From assembly GCA_026397315.1 (NCBI GenBank), contig JAPLVC010000007.1, positions 1 to 45,449 on the forward strand: 45,449 bases of DNA, in the 5' to 3' direction. This DNA is from Candidatus Aenigmatarchaeota archaeon. Lineage in GTDB: Archaea > Aenigmatarchaeota > Aenigmatarchaeia > QMZP01 > QMZT01. Below, piece after piece: positions 31,320 through 40,278 of the stretch (position 1 is the first letter of the stretch; each line of letters begins with the position of its first letter). A program made the position numbers and the translations under genes. The notes below the pieces were generated by a model. It saw only the letters and a program-made list of their open reading frames with translations. It did not search any database and was not told where the DNA came from.

Positions 31320-32360
31320 ATGACCGCTAGCGATAGGAAGGAAGCCCTGTTCTACAAAAAACTCGCGGGAAAAAACAAGCTTGTGAAGTGCGAGCTGTGC
31401 CCGCGCTTATGTGTGATTGTGAACGGGAAAACTGGCTTCTGCAGGGTGCGCATGAATTCCGATGGCGTGCTCCGCTCTCTCGTGTATGGGCTGCCCGTTA
31501 CGATAGCGATGGATCCCGTAGAGAAGAAACCTCTGTTCCATTTCGCGCCCGGGTCCCGATGTCTTTCGCTAGCGACGGTCGGCTGCAATTTATGCTGCAA
31601 GTTCTGCCAGAACGCCAGCATCTCTCAGGAATACGGCGCGATAAACGGCGAGCAGATGGAGCCGCGCGAAGTGGTAGCGCTCGCGAAAAGCGAAGGAGCG
31701 GATGGCATCGCGTACACTTACACGGAACCGACAGTTTTCTATGAATACGCGCTGGACATCATGAAGCTCGCGAAGAAGGCGGGGCTTTACAACGTATGGG
31801 TTTCGAATGGCTACACGAATCCGCTGCCGATAAAAAAGATGGCGCGATATCTGGACGCTGTGAATGTTGATTTGAAGGGTAATGACGAATTCTACAAAAA
31901 GGTCTGTGGCGGCATCGGCATTGCGCCCGTGTTCGAGGCGCTGAAAGCCTACAAGAAGAACGGCGTGTGGGTCGAGGTGACGAACCTGATTATCCCGGGG
32001 TATAATGATTCTGATAAAGCGATTGCGAATCTTGTTGAGTGGATTGGGAAGAATTTGGGGACCATCGTCCCTCTGCATTTCTCGGCGTTTTACCCGCAGT
32101 ATAAACTGACGAACGCGCCGGCCACGCCTGCAGCGACGCTCGAAAGAGCGGTGGCTATCGCTAGAAAAAAGGGCATGAAGTGGGTCTACGCCGGCAACGT
32201 TTACGGCAACCGCCACGAATCGACGTGGTGCTGGAAGTGCGATACTCTGGTTATTAAACGCGCCGGCTTCGACGTGCTTTCGCTAGATTTCAAATGCCCG
32301 AAGTGCGGGGAGCGGGTCGAGCTGAAGGGCATGAAGTGGACAAGGAGTGGCGGCGCATGA
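31320..32360 (+). CDS. amrS: AmrS radical SAM enzyme (AmmeMemoRadiSam)
   Basis: A 346-residue radical SAM enzyme of the AmmeMemoRadiSam (AmrS) family. The [4Fe-4S]/SAM site is CNLCCKFC with C89, C93 and C96. Before it is a Cys cluster CELCPRLCVIVNGKTGFC, typical of the family. The motif YTYTEPTVFYEYA and the C-terminal zinc site CWKCDTL...CPKCGE are also characteristic. The family partners AMMECR1 and Memo are not seen in this window. Substrate is not known. The stop overlaps the next ATG by 4 nt. Confidence 0.93.
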   Translation: MTASDRKEALFYKKLAGKNKLVKCELCPRLCVIVNGKTGFCRVRMNSDGVLRSLVYGLPVTIAMDPVEKKPLFHFAPGSRCLSLATVGCNLCCKFCQNASISQEYGAINGEQMEPREVVALAKSEGADGIAYTYTEPTVFYEYALDIMKLAKKAGLYNVWVSNGYTNPLPIKKMARYLDAVNVDLKGNDEFYKKVCGGIGIAPVFEALKAYKKNGVWVEVTNLIIPGYNDSDKAIANLVEWIGKNLGTIVPLHFSAFYPQYKLTNAPATPAATLERAVAIARKKGMKWVYAGNVYGNRHESTWCWKCDTLVIKRAGFDVLSLDFKCPKCGERVELKGMKWTRSGGA

Positions 32361-33139
32361 AAATGTACAGGGACTGGGCCGGCATTTACGACGCGCTTTA
32401 CACCGCGCAGGGCCAGAGTAAAGACTTACCTTTACTGACGAGGCTCGTGAGGGAATACGGCGGGCCGGTGCTCGAATGCGCCTGCGGGACGGGAAGGGTC
32501 ATGATTCCGCTGGCTAAAGCGGGATTCAAGGTCCACGGCATAGACACGAGCAAAGAGATGCTGGCCGTGCTCGAAAAAAAACTGCGCAAGCTGCCAGGGA
32601 ACGTCAGTAAACGCATAACTTTCGAACGCAAGGATATTAGAAACTTCGCCATGCAGAAGAAGTTCAGGACCTGCATAATCGCCTTCAATTCGCTTTACCA
32701 CCTGCAGAACGACGCCGACATAATGAAGTTTTTCAGGCATGTCAACATGCACCTGGAAAGGAACGGCGTCTTCATAATAGACATATTCGATGCCGACCCG
32801 AATTACGTGCAGGGAAGGTTCGTGCTGCAGGCCGAGGCCGTCGACGCTAAAGGCAGGGTCATGAGGAAATACGGCAAGACCGTCTTCGGCAATAACCAGG
32901 TGAACGACGGCTGGTTCAGGATTGTCATAGAAGGCCGCGGCAAAAGGCGCATGATAAACAAGAAGTTCAAGCTGCGCTATCTCACGCACGACCAGGCCTG
33001 GAAGATGCTGGACGCAGCGGGATTCAAAGTGATGAAGGTATACGCGAACTACGAGTCCGAGCCCTACGACATGGGCAGGCAGAACGAGAAGATGATATTC
33101 GTGGCGAGGAAGACTGGCAAAGCCGCCAGAAAAGCTTAA
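32357..33139 (+). CDS. Class I SAM-dependent methyltransferase
   Basis: A 260-residue methyltransferase. Motif I is VLECACGTGR (about 37-46), then VHGIDTSKEML (motif II) and FNSLYHL at motif IV. Longer C-terminal beta-rich part. The target could be a protein, lipid or small molecule. It starts within the stop of amrS (ATGA), so the two are coupled, and AAGGAG lies about 10 nt upstream. An in-frame ATG at 32294 would overlap amrS by 66 nt. Confidence 0.88.
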   Translation: MKMYRDWAGIYDALYTAQGQSKDLPLLTRLVREYGGPVLECACGTGRVMIPLAKAGFKVHGIDTSKEMLAVLEKKLRKLPGNVSKRITFERKDIRNFAMQKKFRTCIIAFNSLYHLQNDADIMKFFRHVNMHLERNGVFIIDIFDADPNYVQGRFVLQAEAVDAKGRVMRKYGKTVFGNNQVNDGWFRIVIEGRGKRRMINKKFKLRYLTHDQAWKMLDAAGFKVMKVYANYESEPYDMGRQNEKMIFVARKTGKAARKA

Positions 33140-33163
33140 ATTGAACAAGCGGGATGAATTAAT

Positions 33164-33601
33164 ATGGACCCGAAAAAACGCGAAGAGGCAGTAAAGAAGC
33201 GCCTGAAGGACGGATGGATAAAGGTCGGCTTCATGATAGAAGCGATGGCCATATCGAAAGAAACGACTGAGTCCGCCCTGAAGAAGCACGTCGAGAAGAT
33301 GGAAAAAGAGAAAGACGTGATCATAAGCAGGAAGGAATTCAAGCCGACCGAAGAGATCAAAAAACCGCTGCCCAACATCGAGAAGGGATATTCGCAGGTA
33401 GTCGACGTGGAGCTTGTGGCCAAGAGCTTCGACAAGCTCATTTACATGTCCATGAACTACGGGCCTTCGGCGATAGAGATACTCGAGCCGAACAAGATAA
33501 CCATGGACTTCGGCGAGGCGCAGGGAATCCTTAACTCGATAGCGTCAGTAATGCACACCTTTGCCGCCATGAGAGGCGGGGGCCTGCTGGTCTCGACCTG
33601 A
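33164..33601 (+). CDS. Hypothetical protein
   Basis: A 145-residue protein of unknown function. The first half is helical and basic (KRLKDGWIKVGFMIEAMA; ALKKHVEKMEKEKDV), the second half contains YMSMNYGPSAIEILEPNKI and a hydrophobic Gly-rich end (MRGGGLLVST). No membrane segment is clear. It follows the methyltransferase gene by 24 nt and may belong to the same transcript. Confidence 0.6.
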   Translation: MDPKKREEAVKKRLKDGWIKVGFMIEAMAISKETTESALKKHVEKMEKEKDVIISRKEFKPTEEIKKPLPNIEKGYSQVVDVELVAKSFDKLIYMSMNYGPSAIEILEPNKITMDFGEAQGILNSIASVMHTFAAMRGGGLLVST

Positions 33602-33669
33602 GGCTTCTTTTAATTCTTTAGATTTATTCTTTCAGCTAACCTTGTTAAAATAAAAAAGGTGTGAAAAGC

Positions 33670-34170
33670 TTACTCTTTCTTTTTTTTGGAAGCGCGTGGC
33701 TTCTTGGCTTTCGCTTCGGCGTGTTCAGGTTTGTGCTCTTTCGCTTCCGTGTGCTCGGCCTTGTGTTCATGCTTCGCTTCCTTGTGTTCCGTTTTGTGCG
33801 CCTCGTGCTCGTGATCGGTTTTTTGCTCGTGGTGGACGTGCACCAGCTTCGCTTCCTTGTGCTTCGCCGCGCGCTCTGCCGAGAGCCTGAGCTGCTCTTC
33901 CGTGAACGGCACAATCTTCAGCCTGGCAAAAATGTCGTCTTTCTCGTAGGCTTTCATTATCTCCTCGTCGGTCGCGTTCTCGGCTATCTCGATCTTGTAG
34001 GGCGTCGCCTCGAGGTGATGGCAGTTGCACTTCCTGCGCCTGACGTGCGTCGCTGCTTTCGGGCCGGTTATAAGAAGGAATTCCTTGTCCTTCTCTTTCG
34101 CGACGACCACGCAATACTTGCCGGCTTCACGGCCGGCGACTTTCATGCATATCCTTCCTATCTCGAACAT
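33670..34170 (-). CDS. rpl14e: Ribosomal protein L14e with charged tail
   Basis: A 166-residue protein. The first about 90 residues are L14e: FEIGRICMKVAGREAGKYC, VVVAKE, LLITGP then VRRRKCNCHHLEATPYKI, with the KOW-type fold. It belongs to the large subunit. About 60 extra C-terminal residues, from roughly 105, form a His/Lys/Glu/Ala-rich tail (repeats such as EHKEAKHEHKAEH), ending in a Lys run. Typical archaeal L14e lacks this. AGGAGGT is about 6 nt before the ATG. It follows L34e by 23 nt. Confidence 0.92.
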   Translation of the reverse strand: MFEIGRICMKVAGREAGKYCVVVAKEKDKEFLLITGPKAATHVRRRKCNCHHLEATPYKIEIAENATDEEIMKAYEKDDIFARLKIVPFTEEQLRLSAERAAKHKEAKLVHVHHEQKTDHEHEAHKTEHKEAKHEHKAEHTEAKEHKPEHAEAKAKKPRASKKKKE

Positions 34171-34193
34171 ATCAAAAACCTCCTAATAGTCGC

Positions 34194-34469
34194 CTATTGG
34201 ACAGACTCGTAGAGCCTTTTCCTTATTTCCCTTCTGGAGCATGACGAGCAAAGGTTGCCGCCGAACTTCCTTTCAGGGCGCTTTTCGCTTCTGGAAAGCT
34301 TCGCTGTTCCCGCATCCGTCTTCCTGGTCATGCCTGTGAGCGGATGCTTGCAGACCGCGCATTTCGCGAAGGCGTTTTTCCTGCCTTCGTGACGCAAAAC
34401 AGTCTTGCCGCCGGGTACCCTTACCTTTAGCTTTCTAAGAGACCTTGAACGCAGACTTCTTTTCACCAT
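34194..34469 (-). CDS. rpl34e: Ribosomal protein L34e
   Basis: A 91-residue large-subunit protein. It contains SLRSRSLRKLKVRVPGGKTV and the zinc pairs CAVCKHPL...CSSCSRREI typical of L34e. I start at MVKRSLRSRS (34469), with AGGAG 9 nt upstream; a nearer ATG (34475) is too close to the site. L34e and L14e are neighbours in many archaea, often with cytidylate kinase; it is absent here. Confidence 0.93.
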   Translation of the reverse strand: MVKRSLRSRSLRKLKVRVPGGKTVLRHEGRKNAFAKCAVCKHPLTGMTRKTDAGTAKLSRSEKRPERKFGGNLCSSCSRREIRKRLYESVQ

Positions 34470-34568
34470 TTTCATCAACTCCTGTAAACATCAGTCACTA
34501 GCGTATCTATTATATCATATGTATATATTTAAAAAGTTTCAGGCGCTCGCTAGGGAAACAGAAAAAGC

Positions 34569-37181
34569 TCATCCCACGTATTCCTTGCCGTTGAACTTGA
34601 CCGCGAAACCTTTGCTGGCGGTCTTCGTGTCGTACTCGATTATCACTTCTTCCATAGGCGCGAGCTCGAGGATTTCCCATGTTAGCGTTTCTGTCGACTC
34701 GTCGAACGGCTCTATCTTGGGTTTGACGTTGCAGCGTATGAAAGCGCCACGAGGGACGGAATCGCGCACGATTATGTCTTCAAGCGTCTTATTCGTTTTG
34801 TTGCGGACCTTCAGCATCACGCGCGGGCCGCTCACTGTTTTCTCGAGCTTCAGCGGGCCGCCGCCAAGCGACAGCGAGAACCGCTTTTCGCCGCCGGACT
34901 TCATCGTCACCCCGCCCGGCGAAGCGGCTGCTTTCCTGCTTTTCATTATCCTGAGAGCGGCGAAAGCTATGCCGCCGCAAGAGGCTATAAGGACTATTAT
35001 TTCCAGCAAAAGGATGAAGTCGAAAGGCTCGGGAACATTTACAGAGGAGATGTCCAGGAAATAGCCGCCCTTCCTCGCTGTGAAGTCGACGCGCCCGGCG
35101 TGCTTTATCTCTATCGCGGCCGTGCCGCTGCTGTCGGTCTCGTAATCGTCCTCTACCAGCGGGTCCGTGTCGAGGTATTTGACGAGTATCCTGACCCCGT
35201 CGACGGGCTCATAGTTCTGGTCCACGACCTTCAGGGCGAATTTCTGCCCCACCTCGAAGCTGCTTGGCAGCGCCATGGAAAGCATCCTCTCGACACATTC
35301 GTTCGCGGAAGAACAGGTCTCGTTCTCGTCGCACTGCAGGTCGCTGCAGCAGTAGCCTATGTCCATGTCGCATTTGTGGCTGCTTATCTTCTCCGGGCAT
35401 GCGCAGCTGACGGCCTTGCAAGCGTGAGTCGCTAGGTCACAGACCTGCGTGCCTGAGCAGACGCTGTCTGAGCAGCAGTCGTAATAGACGCACTGGTGGT
35501 CGGAAGCGTAGCCGCAGTTGCACTCAAGATCCTGGCACTCCCACGCAAGGCACGTCTGCTCGTCGTTGCAGTCGGCGGGCCAAACGCATTCGTAAGCGGG
35601 ATATACCGTGAAAGAAACGCTGGTCGTGTTGGTCACATTCGCAGATGACACGCAGATGAACACTACTTCCTCGCCGCCCTCCATGTCGGAAACGTTAATG
35701 TACATGGTGAACATGGTGGAGCCAACCGCCTGCATCTGGCCGGACATGCTGCCTATAGTGTAGTTGCAAGAGTTCATGTCGCTGTCGCTGTAGACGGACA
35801 ACGCTAGCGTCAGGTTGACGGTCAGGTTGTATTTCATGTAAGTCTCGTTCTTGGGGGATGCTATTGAAATGATGAACGCACTGGCGTTCGATTCGTTAGT
35901 TGGTATGGGGGTTAGCGCTAGCGCCAGCGACGAATCGCTGGTCAGGTTGAACGCCGTGTAATTCGATGCGTATCCCGTTTTGCTCACGTTGACGAAATAA
36001 GGATTGAACAGGAAAGTGCCGCTCGCGTTCTCGATTTTTTCATTGAGCACTTGAGACGTTATGTAGCCCTGTGCGTTTGTGTTGCCTGAAAACACGATTC
36101 CGGACAGGTTGCTCATGACCACGACCTGCGCGGCGTTTATGAAACTGCTCGCGTTGTCGATCGCCCGTACGCTAAGCTGCCACTTGCGGATGCCATAAGT
36201 ATATGTGGTGTTGGTTATGGTAGTGGAAACGGCGGATCTCATCCACAGGTCGTATATGCCGCTCGCGTTTACCAGATTGTTTGCGAGAAGCGTGTTCGAA
36301 GTGGTATCGATGTAAAGGCCGTAACCCGTATTGCCAAGTATCACGTTGCCGGTGACGATGCTGTTGGCGGAGTTGGCCAGCTCGAGGCCGTAGGAACCCT
36401 TGTTCGCCTCTATCCTGTTGCCTGTCAAGTTGTTGCCCACGCCGGCGATGCCGAAGCCGCCCCCGCTGTTGTTGAAGAATATGTTCGAGCTTATCACAGA
36501 ATTGTTTATGAGGAACGCCGGGAACGCAGTGGAGCTGCTGTTGGCTATGACGTTCGAGGAGAGCGTTATGCCGCTGCCGGTCATGCCGGCGATGTTGCCG
36601 CCGCTGTTCGAGACGAGCGTGTTGCCCGTTATGATGTCGTTCGAGCCCGAGACTTCGATGCCCACGTAATTGGAGGCGAACGTGCTGGCGCTCACGTTGC
36701 TGCCTGAAGCGTAAAGCAGAAGGGCGTAATAGTTGTTCGCGAATGTAACGTTGGAAATGACGGTGCCGGACGACTTGACATAGACGCCTCTCATCTTGTT
36801 GTCGCCGGAAATGAAGCCGCAGCCGCTCACGGACGAGTCGCGGATTGAGAGGGTCGCGCCCGTGTTAGATACGAACGTGTATGCATACGACGATTCGCTG
36901 CGTATGGTCGAGCCGGCTATGGAAAGCGTGCCGTTGACATCTATGCCGAACTGGCCGTTATAGTTCGAGTTAAAACTGAGAATTGAGTTTTCCAGCGTTA
37001 GGTTGCTCACACCGTTAATCAGCAGGCTGCCGTTGAGGACTATGGTCTGGGACGAGCAGACGATGTTCTCCGTAATCAGCCAATCTCCAGTCGCGGGCGG
37101 CTCGCATCCCTGGGCGGCTGCATATCCAGGCTGCGCAGCGAAAGCTATTGCAAACGCTATCGCTAAAATCCAACTCCTCAT
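34569..37181 (-). CDS. Large secreted beta-helix surface protein
   Basis: An 870-residue surface protein. It has a signal peptide (ILAIAFAIAFAAQPGYAAA), then a long right-handed parallel beta helix (about 25-330; repeated N/S/G-rich rungs such as NTLVSNSGGNIAG, GNVILGNTGYGLYI, NTLLANNLVNASG) of the NosD/PbH1 type. Beta-sandwich regions (about 335-530) are followed by a Cys-rich segment (about 540-640, e.g. CNDEQTCLAWECQDLECNCG), a further Ig-like domain, a membrane helix near 730-750 (LLEIIVLIASCGGIAFAAL) and a cytoplasmic domain of about 110 residues. It is likely an adhesin or S-layer-related protein. Confidence 0.82.
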   Translation of the reverse strand: MRSWILAIAFAIAFAAQPGYAAAQGCEPPATGDWLITENIVCSSQTIVLNGSLLINGVSNLTLENSILSFNSNYNGQFGIDVNGTLSIAGSTIRSESSYAYTFVSNTGATLSIRDSSVSGCGFISGDNKMRGVYVKSSGTVISNVTFANNYYALLLYASGSNVSASTFASNYVGIEVSGSNDIITGNTLVSNSGGNIAGMTGSGITLSSNVIANSSSTAFPAFLINNSVISSNIFFNNSGGGFGIAGVGNNLTGNRIEANKGSYGLELANSANSIVTGNVILGNTGYGLYIDTTSNTLLANNLVNASGIYDLWMRSAVSTTITNTTYTYGIRKWQLSVRAIDNASSFINAAQVVVMSNLSGIVFSGNTNAQGYITSQVLNEKIENASGTFLFNPYFVNVSKTGYASNYTAFNLTSDSSLALALTPIPTNESNASAFIISIASPKNETYMKYNLTVNLTLALSVYSDSDMNSCNYTIGSMSGQMQAVGSTMFTMYINVSDMEGGEEVVFICVSSANVTNTTSVSFTVYPAYECVWPADCNDEQTCLAWECQDLECNCGYASDHQCVYYDCCSDSVCSGTQVCDLATHACKAVSCACPEKISSHKCDMDIGYCCSDLQCDENETCSSANECVERMLSMALPSSFEVGQKFALKVVDQNYEPVDGVRILVKYLDTDPLVEDDYETDSSGTAAIEIKHAGRVDFTARKGGYFLDISSVNVPEPFDFILLLEIIVLIASCGGIAFAALRIMKSRKAAASPGGVTMKSGGEKRFSLSLGGGPLKLEKTVSGPRVMLKVRNKTNKTLEDIIVRDSVPRGAFIRCNVKPKIEPFDESTETLTWEILELAPMEEVIIEYDTKTASKGFAVKFNGKEYVG

Positions 37182-37213
37182 AAGTTAATCTTGGCCGAGC
37201 CCTCTTATATTGG

Positions 37214-38329
37214 TTAAATGAGTTCGTATAAAATCCTCGGCGCGCTCTTCAGAATGACTTTCCACACAGTCCTGTAGTCCTGCTCGCTGTCGACCAGGCC
37301 GCACATGACGTTGCCGAAAGTCCTGCTTCTCGCGGAGAGGCGTATGAATATTTCCAGTATAGTCTTGTGCGAAAGCAGGTTTCGCATCTTAATGCCCTCG
37401 CGTATGTAATGCCCGTATTCCTCGCGCCACATGCGCTCGTAGCTTGCGATATCGCCTGAAGCGATCGCTTTCGCAGCGAGCTCGGCTCCCCACATCGCAT
37501 AAGTTATGCCCGCGCCCATCATGGGGTCGACGTGCCCCGCGGCATCGCCAATCAGGAGCCAGTCCTCGCCCGATGTAGGCAACTGCAAAAATCCCTCGTC
37601 TTTCGGCATGGGCAGCATAGCCGCCCAAGTGGAAAGCACTTTCGTGTGGCTGGCGTATTTTTTCATGAATTTATCCAGCTCCGCCTTCAGGTGTTTTCCG
37701 TTTTCCAGAACGGTCCCGACACCGATGCTTATGTCCTCTTCGCGCGGGAAGAACCACGCGTAGCCTTCCATGCCTTTAAGGAACTGTATGGTCGTCATTT
37801 CTTCAGCGTGCCTCGGGCTCTTCGCGAAGACGCCAAGGCAGACGCCGAGGTGCTCTTTAGGTATCGGGCCGATGAGCTTTCGCCTCACCAAACTGTTCAC
37901 CCCGTCCGCTCCTACAAGCACTTCGGCTTCGTACGTTTTTTTGTTTGTCTTTATTTTCCAGGAATCTCCGCTCCTTTCGAAATCGACTACCCTCTCCTCA
38001 ACAAGATTCGAACCAGCGTCAATCGCTTTGTGCAGAATGAACATGTCCATGCGCTTTCTCGAAAAAGCAGACGTTTCCTCGTCTCCCGTGACCAGCGCCT
38101 CTTTTCCACCAGGAGATACTAGCTTCAACCAGTCGTCGTTGTCATCGTAATGCAGCCCGTGCAGCAAAGTAAATTTCTTCAAAGCCAGCGCCGATATCCC
38201 GCCGCCGCACGGCTTCTCGCGCGGGTGCGAGTCGTCAAAAATAGTCGCCTTTATGCCTTCGCTAGCGAGACAGTAGCCGAGATGCGCTCCCGCCGGCCCT
38301 CCGCCGACGATGGCGATGGGAATTTTCAT
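37214..38329 (-). CDS. Geranylgeranyl reductase family protein
   Basis: A 371-residue FAD-dependent oxidoreductase of the geranylgeranyl reductase family. It has the N-terminal GxGxxG (PIAIVGGGPAGAHLGYCLA), the family mark PCGGGIS, and GDAAGHVDPMMGAGITYAMW in the C-terminal half. In archaea it reduces the double bonds of geranylgeranyl lipid chains. The ATG at 38329 is used; 8 upstream codons to 38353 are not family-like. Confidence 0.9.
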   Translation of the reverse strand: MKIPIAIVGGGPAGAHLGYCLASEGIKATIFDDSHPREKPCGGGISALALKKFTLLHGLHYDDNDDWLKLVSPGGKEALVTGDEETSAFSRKRMDMFILHKAIDAGSNLVEERVVDFERSGDSWKIKTNKKTYEAEVLVGADGVNSLVRRKLIGPIPKEHLGVCLGVFAKSPRHAEEMTTIQFLKGMEGYAWFFPREEDISIGVGTVLENGKHLKAELDKFMKKYASHTKVLSTWAAMLPMPKDEGFLQLPTSGEDWLLIGDAAGHVDPMMGAGITYAMWGAELAAKAIASGDIASYERMWREEYGHYIREGIKMRNLLSHKTILEIFIRLSARSRTFGNVMCGLVDSEQDYRTVWKVILKSAPRILYELI

Positions 38330-38377
38330 GAAACATAATTCGATACAAAACAATAAAAGCAGTTTCTTTCCTTTCGT

Positions 38378-39148
38378 CTATTCTGCGACTGGTCTGTTAG
38401 TCCCTATCTTGCCTGCAGGCGTCGCTTTCTTCGATCGTCTTGACACGACTTTCTCCTCAGGCACTTTGCCAGCGATGTCGGGCTTCGCAACAGCAGGTTT
38501 CGTTTCTACATACTGGAAGTTCGTCGGGGGCGTCACTGGCGAAGCGTTGGATTCGACTGGCCGCTTCTCTGTCGCGAACGACGTGAGGTTCGCCGGCTTC
38601 GCTTCAGGCTTCGTCATTCTGGCGAGCGACGCTTGCTCGTTGGACTGGTCCTTCGCCTTCGCAGCCTGCAGGCCGTTGTGGAGCATCTCCTTTATCTTCT
38701 GCCTGTCGAGGCCGAAATAACGTTCGAATTCCTTGGTGACTGAAAGCTTGACCGTGCGCCCCTCTTTCTCGGCTTTCAGCAGGCCCTTCTTCCTCAGCTT
38801 CTTGATGTAAGCGTAAGCTTTGTTACCCTGTATCTCCACGACGTGGCTCTGCTTGACCGGTTCTTTATACACGACTAACGCGAGCGTTCGTTTATGGCCG
38901 TCCCTAAGGTCGGAATAAGGCGTCAGGTGGGCGACCTTCGGGAGGACTTCAGGCTTGACGCGCATCTCCCAGCCCTCCGGGTTGCGGATGACCTCGACTC
39001 CCTTGCCCTCGCTGGCGTATTCCTTGACTATCGCGTCCAGCGTCTTCTCGACGTTCCTAGGGGTGACGCCGGTCACTTTCGCTATCTCGTCGGCGCTCAT
39101 CGTCCTGGACGACATGAACAGCGCGGCCTCAATCAGCTTCCTAGACAT
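38378..39148 (-). CDS. scpB: Segregation and condensation protein ScpB, extended
   Basis: A 256-residue ScpB-like kleisin-partner protein. Two winged helices are visible: KLIEAALFMSSRTMSADEIAKVTGV and HKRTLALVVYKEPVKQSHVVEIQGN with the usual IKKLRKKGLL. It works with ScpA and SMC in chromosome condensation. The C-terminal about 90 residues (from about 165) are low-complexity, rich in Ala, Lys, Pro and Thr, and probably disordered. No ScpA gene is in the window. Confidence 0.85.
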   Translation of the reverse strand: MSRKLIEAALFMSSRTMSADEIAKVTGVTPRNVEKTLDAIVKEYASEGKGVEVIRNPEGWEMRVKPEVLPKVAHLTPYSDLRDGHKRTLALVVYKEPVKQSHVVEIQGNKAYAYIKKLRKKGLLKAEKEGRTVKLSVTKEFERYFGLDRQKIKEMLHNGLQAAKAKDQSNEQASLARMTKPEAKPANLTSFATEKRPVESNASPVTPPTNFQYVETKPAVAKPDIAGKVPEEKVVSRRSKKATPAGKIGTNRPVAE

Positions 39149-39265
39149 CGCAACACCTCAAAACGCATTAATAATATCTATGGCGGCCAAATTTTAAATG
39201 CTCTGCCGTCACTTTCTCCACGCTCGACTTTGCGTAATAAATAGAAGCTCGGACAATATTCATAC

Positions 39266-39439
39266 ATGGAAACAGCCATCAAATACGTCATGATAATATT
39301 CATTCTCATCGTGGTCACTATTATCATAATAGGGCTCCTGTCCGTGTGGACGGGCCAGTCGAGCGACATGGCATCGGGCATAGTCAACTTCTTCAGCGGC
39401 GTTGGACCCGACAACCTCAAGGACGTCCTCAAGAAATAG
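39266..39439 (+). CDS. 57-residue membrane peptide
   Basis: A short open frame (ATG 39266, TAG 39437-39439) with an N-terminal helix AIKYVMIIFILIVVTIIIIG and a polar C terminus with GVGPDNLKDVLKK. It resembles in layout the short proteins at 43234-44313 and may belong with that group, but it is separated by 3.8 kb. A TATA-like AATAAATAG lies about 30 nt upstream. Confidence 0.6.
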   Translation: METAIKYVMIIFILIVVTIIIIGLLSVWTGQSSDMASGIVNFFSGVGPDNLKDVLKK

Positions 39440-39517
39440 CACGCTGGATTGGATGCTGTAGTTTTTTCACAAAAGTCCCAAAACCAACCTTTATAAGCCG
39501 GCCGCCCAAAAATTCAA

Positions 39518-39593
39518 ATATAACGGGGTTATATCTGGGATTGTGAACGTGTATTTCACTTATAAGTAGTGAAAAACGAAAGGTTTATAAACC
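39518..39593. promoter_or_regulatory. Three palindromes upstream of 39622
   Basis: ATATAAC-GGG-GTTATAT (39518-39534), TTTCACT-TATAAGT-AGTGAAA (39554-39574) and GGTTTATAAACC (39582-39593) lie in 76 nt before the ATG at 39622. The last may include the TATA box. Confidence 0.55.
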
Positions 39594-39621
39594 CAAAATC
39601 CAAGTATATTCAGGTGTTTGT

Positions 39622-40275
39622 ATGACGAATGGGCACGCAACAATATTGCATCCAGGACAGGTTCGAAACCTGCCTGACCAGAAGCAGTTATTTGAAGAGC
39701 CTGTAAGTTTTATGAAAAAGCACTGGAAAGGCTTTGCAACTGGCGGGATACTGGCAGCCGGCGGCACGGTGCTTCTCTTGTCAGGCGCGCTCAAAAATGA
39801 CGATCACAAGCCCGGTTATGTGCCGGTAGGCGACACGACAAGCCACAACCAAGTCATGGACAATCCCAATCAATACAGGGACGAGGCGCTTGCGAAAACC
39901 GGTCTAGGGAAGAATGCTGTTTACCTGGGAAATAAACAGAATAATAGTTATGGAGCAAATGATTTTGACCAATGGATTAACCCGAACGACTACAAGGGAA
40001 GCGATAAACTTGTGAACAGGGTTGTAGATGACATAAATGAGACAAACAAACTATATGCCGAAAAATCTCACGGGAAATGGATAGACGAGCCTTTCATGGT
40101 GTCTGAAAAGAAAAAACTTACAGATGAAGAAATATCAGCAACCCATATTCGTGGTATGAGACAAGTCCCAGGGTTTAAAAACATGTATAAAGTTATCATT
40201 GCCAACGCTAAAGGTCGTACTTATGAATGGTTAATAACTGAATTCGAAAATGGTAAATTAATGTCCCGCTACTGA
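39622..40275 (+). CDS. Single-pass membrane protein, hypothetical
   Basis: A 217-residue protein with one membrane helix (about 36-54, GFATGGILAAGGTVLLLSG) and a hydrophilic domain that follows it. The N terminus before the helix is about 35 residues and probably cytoplasmic. AT-rich, with AT content rising across the second half. It is convergent with the large membrane protein gene at 40279 (3 nt apart). No family is recognised. Confidence 0.6.
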   Translation: MTNGHATILHPGQVRNLPDQKQLFEEPVSFMKKHWKGFATGGILAAGGTVLLLSGALKNDDHKPGYVPVGDTTSHNQVMDNPNQYRDEALAKTGLGKNAVYLGNKQNNSYGANDFDQWINPNDYKGSDKLVNRVVDDINETNKLYAEKSHGKWIDEPFMVSEKKKLTDEEISATHIRGMRQVPGFKNMYKVIIANAKGRTYEWLITEFENGKLMSRY

Positions 40276-40278
40276 TTT

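Noticed and set aside
31590-32216. 208-codon minus-strand frame over AmrS
   Set aside because: Shadow; the radical-SAM gene is clear.
32432-33289. 285-codon minus-strand frame over the methyltransferase
   Set aside because: Shadow of a gene with methyltransferase motif I; no start site or family likeness.
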